DNA of 64,000 bases, from NCBI GenBank assembly GCA_014905825.1, contig JACGCN010000012.1, positions 1,240,001 to 1,304,000 of the forward strand, in the 5' to 3' direction. The position numbers and the translations under genes are program-made. The stretch comes from Lyophyllum atratum. Its lineage: Eukaryota > Basidiomycota > Agaricomycetes > Agaricales > Lyophyllaceae. Below, one piece after another: positions 57,017-64,000 of this stretch (position 1 is its first letter; each line of letters starts with the position of its first letter). Under the pieces are notes generated by a model that was not told the DNA's origin, ran no database searches, and saw only the letters and a list, made by a program, of their open reading frames with translations.

Positions 57017-57615
57017 ACGACGTCAATGAAGGAGCACTTGGAGGTTACCGCGTCACCATTCGCGGAAAACCATCCCTGACTTTGCATCAATACAACGCGC
57101 TGGCTATGTTCAAGCACAACGAAACACAGGCATATATGGATGTGACTTATCATGAAGAGGACCATCAATTCATACGGCGCGAAGCACGGCGCATGGATGC
57201 TAGTGGTTTGGAAAAGAAGCGAAGGAAAGAGCTTGTCGATTTCCGAGTCGAGGTAGCTCACATTCGCAAAGGCAAAGAGCTTGCGAAACAGCAAAAGATC
57301 AGGGAGGACTCCGAACGGCTATCCAAGGTTAAGCTCATCACAAAGGTCGAGGATATCTATGACGAAAAATGGAACCTCACGGTGGCGAAACTCGGCGAGC
57401 AAATTGACGCCTTCAGATTTATCGGGTTACCCGATGTGCCCGCGAAGAGCCGATTTTCGAAAAAAGCGGACAGGCAAGAAGCACTGAAAGAGATATTTCA
57501 ACGGTATCAGTGTTATATCTTGGAGCATGGACCTTTATTTCCACCTACTGTGGTAGAAACTCCCCAGATAGCTGACGACTGGGAAGCAGAAGAGGAGGAT
57601 GAGATGGACGAGTGA
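57017..57615 (+). pseudogene. Transposase-like repeat-family gene, 3' part
   Basis: Continues the gene cut at 42111: (N)DVNEGALGGYRVTIRGK, LTLHQYNALAMFKHNETQ, FIRREARRMDASGLEKKRR, a charged coiled coil and an acidic tail (AEEEDEMDE), then a TGA stop. The 22 codons open upstream of 57016 belong to the Helitron-like element and are fortuitous. Confidence 0.75.
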
Positions 57616-58984
57616 GCCTTCCGTTGAATTAAAGTGATTTACACCACGCAATCTACCTAATTATCTTACATATCTGACTCGTGTACTCGGATAACAATCT
57701 TCATACATTTTTTGAAGGACCAGAGGCAACTACTGGCTGTAAATCTACTTAGAATGCGGGGAGACCAAGGTATTCGCGCGAGCGGCGCCTTTTGGTGTGG
57801 CTGTACAGCTTAGTAATGGGCCATCAACCGAACCGTACTTGCCCGTCCCCATCAACAGAACTAAAAGTGACGCCGATCAGAAGTCGCGGATAGAAGACGT
57901 AAGTCCTTGCTATCTGAAGACCGATCACTTATATAGTCGTATACGTAGCCTTTTATGAAAGGGTGCTCGCAGCTATCCGGTAAGTGAAGATCGATGAGTT
58001 GGTGACACGGTGACTTAAATCCCCCGTGGAGGACAATTGACAACGCGCTCAGGCCGCCAATACTGTCGATGCGCTTGAACCGTGTCGCCGATGAAGTGTG
58101 TCGGCGAGATGCGACGGTATGCAACAAGTACTATATGGATGCTAGAAGCTGCACGCAATCCAGACTCGCAGTTTTGCAGGAAACCAGTGTGAGGGGGCGA
58201 ATCCGGGCCGAAATAAAATAGGTTCATTCTATAGTACGCTGAGTTCGAAATCATATCATGCCTGACCCTGCTACCACCAACCAGGCTGTCTGAACTCTCG
58301 TAGCCTGCTTATAGCAATCCCAACTCATCCGACCTGCAAAGAAATGCTATGCTATTCGGTGCCGGGAGGAGCCCATTCACGGCCGGTGATGCGGCACTCT
58401 CCCCCGGGTGTTCATTCTGACCAACATTCGGCTTAGCCTCCGGTACTACTATTAAGGTCGCAGCTACCTTAGGCAGCCTGGTAAACCTCAACGAATTCAT
58501 TTTGACTCTTACATGACCTATCATCCTACTTTCGGTATGTGCAGGGTGCCTGGCAGGTAAGAGCGAAGCTGGGGTCAACCGATCATCGACCGTGGCAGTT
58601 TTGTGAAGCCCGTGTCAGATTCCGAGTCGGTGGGAAAGCATGTTGAATATAAGTGAATAGCAAGCGCCGGCCTCGTGAGTTCGATGAGACTCGACATTCC
58701 GGGGTTTCCACCCAAAGGTGAGTGCCAAACATGTGCTCCATATGCTGTATACTCGAGTCGGTAGGCACACTTACGATGCAAAACAATTTGTTGCGTAGAG
58801 ATGTGAAACCTGAGGCCTTGAGGCCCGAACGAGCAGCAGTAAACCTTGTAGACCATCGTTATATCCTAAAAACCCATAAAATACAGCAGGCAACACAATA
58901 CAGGACGTAGAAAAGAGCTACAGCTATTCGTACACGTATGTCAGAGGTTGTCGTCAGGTTCCATGCTCGTCCCTCCATCAGTCT
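57616..58984. other. Intergenic, nothing recognised
   Basis: About 1.4 kb without convincing genes. ACTCGGATA at 57685-57693 repeats the motif at 39768-39776 on the other side of the interrupted gene. Confidence 0.5.
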
Positions 58985-61387
58985 TCAGTCTAACCCAGGC
59001 ATCTCATAATCCATCGGCACATCCTTCCTCTCCAACCATGCCGCATCCCCACTGCCCAAATCCACGCCCTTCCCGCAGTCTAGCCGCCGCCTCGCTGGCA
59101 GCTCCTTCAGCTCCACACTCCCACATTCACTGGTTTCATCTGTCCGCACAACGACATAGTGCTCCCCATGCCACCCAAGGAAATCCACAGACGGCAACGC
59201 AGTCGCAATGCTGCGCGCGCTAGAGTTCCAGATGTCAGTTTGCACTTGGAAGTCTTTCTCCGACATGAGATTCGGCTTCGGCCGCCGCTGCGATGTGCAT
59301 TGGAGGTGGAGGAAGGACAGCGAGCAGAAACGCGCAAAATGCTGCGCGTACTCGTTCAGCATTTTGTCCGAGACCACCGTCGTGACGTTGATGGCGGCCA
59401 TCTCCTGTGGGATCGCCTTCACTAGCGACGTCAGAGCCTGCTGTGTAAGATTCGCAATCCGCACACCCAGGACCCGCAGACCCGAGAGCTCGGGAAGGAC
59501 GTTCAGCACCAGATCCCATGGACAGTTGCCTAGATCGAGCCGCCTCAGCCGCCTTCTCCTTCTCAAGAACTGTGTTACACTCTGATAGAGTGCGTACTCG
59601 TCGTCATGGCCTACAAGCACGAACCGGAATGCCTCAAGGTGCGGGAGGAACGTGTGCTGGTCATCAATGACCTGATCGCTGGTGAATACTACTGCAGCGG
59701 AAGCTGGTTCCTCAAACGTCCCATGGAGCGTCAGGCTCTGCAGATTGTGTGCGTGTGCTATCCGCGCGAACACGATGTGTGAGATGCGTGTGTCGACGAG
59801 GTCCAGGTGTGTCAGGTTCTTGATGGTCACCGACTGGAACGCAGAGTCCCATGAGTGATGTCGTGCAAGATACGCGCCAAGGATCAGATGTCGTAGCGTA
59901 TTGCGGTTCTGGTCCAGCACCGTCCGCACCTCCCCCATGTCCGCGAAACCATCATCATCCTCCGCCCGCAGCGTGAACTTCCGTAGGTTTTGGAACGCTG
60001 ATACACCAACAGCGTCAAAATGCCAACCGCTGGGAACATATTTGATTAGGGGTGCGCTGCGGCAGGCATGTATCAAACTCACATTAGACCAAGCCCACGA
60101 AGATGGGGATGGCTCGCAAGGACTGCTTGCACCATTTCGGCGCGCATCTCCGGATAGCCAATCCATTCAAACTCCACGAGCGCCTTAAACTCAGGCAATG
60201 CGGTTTTGAAGATGCCTGAGTGAGAAAGTCAATAAGCGACTGGAAAAGCACTCGGACCTACACTCACGCGTCATGAGGTCTAGCATGTCACCTTCCTCAT
60301 ATGCCCAATGGAGCCGTAGAGACTTGACCCGACTCGCGAACACGGGGTCGGCCTTGGCCCTATCGAAGATGTCCAAGCCACGGTTGAGGTTTTCTTGGTC
60401 CTCTCCGAAGTAGAGGTCAAGTGTATGGAATATTTGTCGAACGGCAATGTCTCTGTGAAAAGAAGACACGAATAGCCAGGTACGCAGGTGGTGCCGTGGG
60501 ATATGATATGCGATCCGTTCCCATACTTCGAGAGGAGCACGTTGTGAGGCTGGTTCCGCTACAAAACGGATCTGCTTGGCGTGAGACTGAGAACGCAAAC
60601 GAGTAATCGAGAGGCAACTTACCCGCTTGTCACGTCGGATATGTTGCTGAATCTCGCGGTTGGAGGGGTCCAGTTTCAACACTGCTTGGAAGTCTGAAAA
60701 TACGTCGTCAGCTCTGGAAACAAGCAGCACTTCGATGGAAAGCAGCAGTCACAAAAGGAAAGGCAGAGAAAACTACGTGACACCTCCGACAAGTGACCAA
60801 CCCGTTCACCACAAGTTTCCACTGGAAGCGAAACCCGTCGCGCAAGAATAAATCCCCGAACAAGCCGGTAACCCAGCCCTGGACGTACGACGCGAAGGGT
60901 CATGCCTCCGCCTGATTTCGAAAATGGCCCCCATCCTCCACATCGGACATGAACTTCAGGACATCCATTGCAGAGACATGAAGATGACAGGTGGTGAGCC
61001 TCTCCAACAGATGATCATACCTCAGCCCTTTCTGACGCTACTGTCTTGCGATCCCAGAACCAATGGCTTACCTTGTTGTGCTTTTGACAGAAGACTTTCT
61101 CCACCGCATTTGCGAGCGTTACCGCGCGCAAGCAAGGCGCGCGCGATGTCCGCCTTCGGCAAGTTAGGGGTTTTGAGATACACCTCCAGATAGTTCTCGA
61201 CCTCTGGTCCATATCTGAAATATGCATTCGAAAGCTGCCACAAAGATATGAACTCAAGGACGTACCTTCCAGCCTGTATGAGAGCTAGAGACGTGTCGAG
61301 CAGAAAATTCGCCTTGTTGTGCTGGGAAAGGGAGTGCAACGCATCGTATACGGTGGTCGTCAACTCGTCCGGTGGACAAGAGGACAT
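58985..61387 (-). CDS. F-box protein with N-terminal TPR-like repeats
   Basis: Begins MSSCPPDELTTTVYDAL at 61387. TPR-like helices follow (YLEVYLKTPNLPKADIARAL, GNARKCGGESLLSKAQQ, then DFQAVLKLDPSNREIQQHI), an F-box-like APLEVWERIAYHIPRHHLR, FHRDIAVRQIFHTLDLYFGE and a leucine-rich C-terminal half (FQNLRKFTLRAEDDDGFADM; NLTHLDLVDTRISH; LRRLDLGNCPWDL). The stop codon is at 58985. At least six exons; most introns are 50-60 nt, but one between SKAQQ and DFQAV is about 350 nt. The phase of that junction (Q-Q-D-F) fits a single long intron. Likely an SCF substrate adaptor by domain layout; this is inference. Confidence 0.75.
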
Positions 61388-61855
61388 GGTGGTCGATCAC
61401 AAAGAGGGTGTGGTGAGAATTACCTGTTTACTGGATCGTTACCATCGTTTCGGGTCGGCAATAATGGTTTGCCCAATGCCGTCGGCATCCGGCAATTTAA
61501 CGCCTTCCGATCCGAACCTCGGACACTTCCAGCTTTCATTCAGGAAGAGACTACAAGTAGCTAAAGAGACGGGTTGCTGACAAGATCTGGACCATCCAAC
61601 TTTAAAAGCATTGCAGAGTTTCGATAATGGTACATTTTATTCAAAGAGGTTGGTGCCATGGTGCTGAAGAGCCATTAAGATCAGTATCGTCAAAGTATCG
61701 TGGCTAAACTACCTCTTAACGCCCACCCTGAGATCGTTACGTCTGACCACCCTCGACTCTGATCACCATGCATTGGTACAATACCCGTAAATCCTTCCGG
61801 AGGTTACATAGAAATACATTTGAGGGACCATCTTACATCAAGCCGTTCGTTTGAA
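61388..61855. other. Intergenic, nothing recognised
   Basis: Promoter of the F-box/TPR gene and 3' flank of the acyl-CoA oxidase; no other feature. Confidence 0.5.
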
Positions 61856-64000
61856 TCATAATTTGGCTGCGGCACGACCTTGCCTCGCCTGTCGTTGACC
61901 ACGCAATAGCATGGGTTTGATGGATTCCTTAGGGACGAAATATCAGCACCTACCTAGATGCAAAAAGAAGAGAAGATGACTCACCTCGTACGCCGTGGTG
62001 ACCTCAGTCTGATTGAGTGGCTCAGTTTGCGCGCGCTCCCATAACGCATCATAGACCTTCCCATCGAAGACCCCAAGGGCACTACGTATTTACGTCAACA
62101 ACTTCAATATGAGGGCTATAGTCTTCGAATCATACCTATCCAGCTCCCAATCCGTAAAACCGAAGGCGTCGCTTAGTCCTATAGCATTCGGTAGTAGCTC
62201 TTGACAAAGTTGATTGATATACAACCGCAATGGACGAGCTGGATCGCTTGAGCCGGATTGCTTCTTATCCAGTGATCGCAACAGGCCAAATGAAAGGAGA
62301 TCAACGAGGCTCGCTTCGACGACGGTGAGCAGGTACTATGATATCCGATGCTTGTCAATTATTTCAGCGACTCAAAGTGAGAGCGGCTCACAAGTGTATA
62401 CAGAGAACGAACAACCTCCCGAGTTGGGGCTGGGAGTACGAGGTTCGCGATGATCTCGCCAACCTGGACAGCAATAAACGCCTCGGTAACTGCCTTGGAC
62501 ACACGCTGGTTGACGCTCGCATCGGAAATTTCAAAGGTCTGCGCATGCTCCTGAACTAGGAGAGCAGCTCGCCATTCCAGAAGGTCGATGGCAAAGGCGG
62601 GATCCTGCCAGGAGGCATCGGTTACCGTAGGGGGCTGGTTCGATGGGAGTAGGAGGCGGAGGTAACGTGAAGATGGCGATAACGAGAACGCCGAGGGGTC
62701 TGCAGAGGAGAAAAGGGCCTTATACGACTTGAGAGCAGCACGGACGACCTGTTGGTCCAGCACGAAGTTATCACCCTCGTATCTGTTACATCACTGAACT
62801 TATTGACGTTATAGGTGCAGGAAACACTGCTGGCTTACGTTACACTTGGGAGATAATCAGCGTAAAGCCTACCAAGGCCAGCGAACGCGCTATATCCATG
62901 GCCGCCCATAGACCGTCTGGCGACCTCAAGGTCGTGGACACCCAAAGAAGAAACCATGACTTTCAGACCACTCGTGGTCGCATGCATCTCTGCAAGTAAT
63001 GATGTGTCCCCTGATGCCAGCCTTTTGGACATAGCGTCGAAGGATTGAAGCTGAGATACATCGTCATTAGTATGTGGATAACGGTTGTCTGCATCTGTGC
63101 TGCGACGCACCAGAGTCCGACCAAGCTGAATGAAGACGTAGGCATGTGATAGGATGGGCAGCAGGCGGATATAGACGGAGGGGTAGGTGATGGTTTGTTT
63201 TTCAACACCATCGGGGCCTCTTTCACCTTGTCTTCTCACCGTGGCATATCGTATTGAAACGGTGGCGGCTGGTGGAAGGATTAGCGCGAATGGTGAGATG
63301 ATCGAGAGCATAAATCAACCTTTCGCCATCAGCCAGCCTGCACCCGTCACCATGCTAGCATGAGATTCATCAGACGCGTCAAATGACAGTGTAAAAAAAC
63401 TATATACTTTGCGCGAATGTAAAGCATCTGAGAAATCGTGAGCGTTGTGGATTCCTGCTAGTTTAAAAAACACTCACCCCGCCGTAACTGAGTTTCGCGT
63501 GGGGAGGTTGACTGTAACGCCCATCATCCGTAACCTGCGCAAATTTGGATAGCATGTTCTCCTTCGGTATACGGACATGGTCAAACCGCGCAAATCCGTT
63601 ATCGGTCGTGGAATAGCCCGCTAATGCCTTAGGGCCTAAAGTGGAGTTAATGCTTTGGACAATGTATACAGGAGACAATCCAGACCGATATCACCAATAA
63701 CAAGACCAGGCAGGACCTTGTGATCATCTAGCAGGCGTCAGGAACTGAAACCAAGTAGAAGTATACCAATTCCATTACCCATACTCCTCAACTGGACGAG
63801 AAAGAGATGAGGGCCAACGTCGTTTCCACCTGGAAGAATCAATTTCGCTTGGACCACCCCATGCGTCGATGTCTTCCCTAGCGCTCCGATCCACCATTTA
63901 CTACTCGTGAGGGTGGGTGAGTTGATCTCAAACTCTTGCGTCTCGGGTATGAAGGTTGCAGTGGTTTCTAATCTCCCCACATTAGTTCCATGGCCGAGTT
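61856..64000 (-). CDS. Peroxisomal acyl-CoA oxidase (5' end outside the window)
   Basis: First enzyme of peroxisomal beta-oxidation (FAD-dependent acyl-CoA to trans-2-enoyl-CoA, making H2O2). Exons in order on the - strand include GHGTNVGRLETTATFIPETQ (FAD/substrate region), KWWIGALGKTSTHGVVQAKL, NGFARFDHVRIPKENMLSKF, AATVSIRYATVRRQGERGP, RRSMGGHGYSAFAGLGRLYA and ADYLPSVT-YEGDN, followed by the C-terminal oxidase domain. The protein ends ...GRAAAKL, a PTS1-type peroxisomal signal (A-K-L). Introns are short. The N-terminal roughly 100-150 residues lie beyond 64000. The visible part is intact. Confidence 0.9.

Overview
The window reads as nuclear DNA of an agaricomycete (mushroom-forming basidiomycete). 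Genes are dense and lie on both strands. They are cut by many 45-70 nt introns with GTNNGT donors and YAG acceptors, and the exons only join in phase when these introns are removed. Typical basidiomycete repeat families lie between them. All statements come from reading the sequence; family names come from recognised motifs and no database search was run.

Layout. (1) 1-6447: a decayed LINE-like reverse transcriptase split by a ~4.7 kb insertion that carries a frameshifted repeat-family gene ending in a PHD-type finger. (2) 8834-39139, conserved host genes: NST1-like stress protein (-), amino-acid/GABA permease with several micro-exons (+), a small secreted protein (-), a phosphopantetheinyl-transferase-like protein with altered active-site residues (-), a secreted SGNH esterase (+), an intron-containing tRNA-Thr(AGT) (-), the HIR histone-chaperone subunit HPC2/ubinuclein (+), an F-box/LRR-like protein (+), DNA polymerase lambda with BRCT (-), a SAM methyltransferase (+), mitochondrial complex III core protein 2 (+), a 71-aa protein (+) and a steryl-acetyl-hydrolase-like alpha/beta hydrolase (-). 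(3) 39830-57615: a transposase-like gene interrupted by a ~14.9 kb Helitron-like (Helentron-type) element. (4) 58985-64000: an F-box/TPR protein (-) and a peroxisomal acyl-CoA oxidase (-, cut by the window end).

The most notable region is the element at 42112-57016. It encodes one Rep-PIF1 protein of about 2,565 aa with a USP-type cysteine-protease-like C-terminus, read through a 39-nt intron. It also carries three spliced, apparently intact cargo genes: two of unknown family, and one that looks like a divergent TET/JBP-type 2-oxoglutarate/Fe(II) dioxygenase. Between the cargo genes lies a satellite of exactly 161-bp period. Both termini are deduced from the reading frame of the interrupted gene. 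Each terminus has a hairpin 7-9 nt inside the end, and insertion is between two A's on the + strand (T|T on the element's coding strand). The element therefore combines a rolling-circle replication protein with a possible DNA-modifying enzyme and other passengers.
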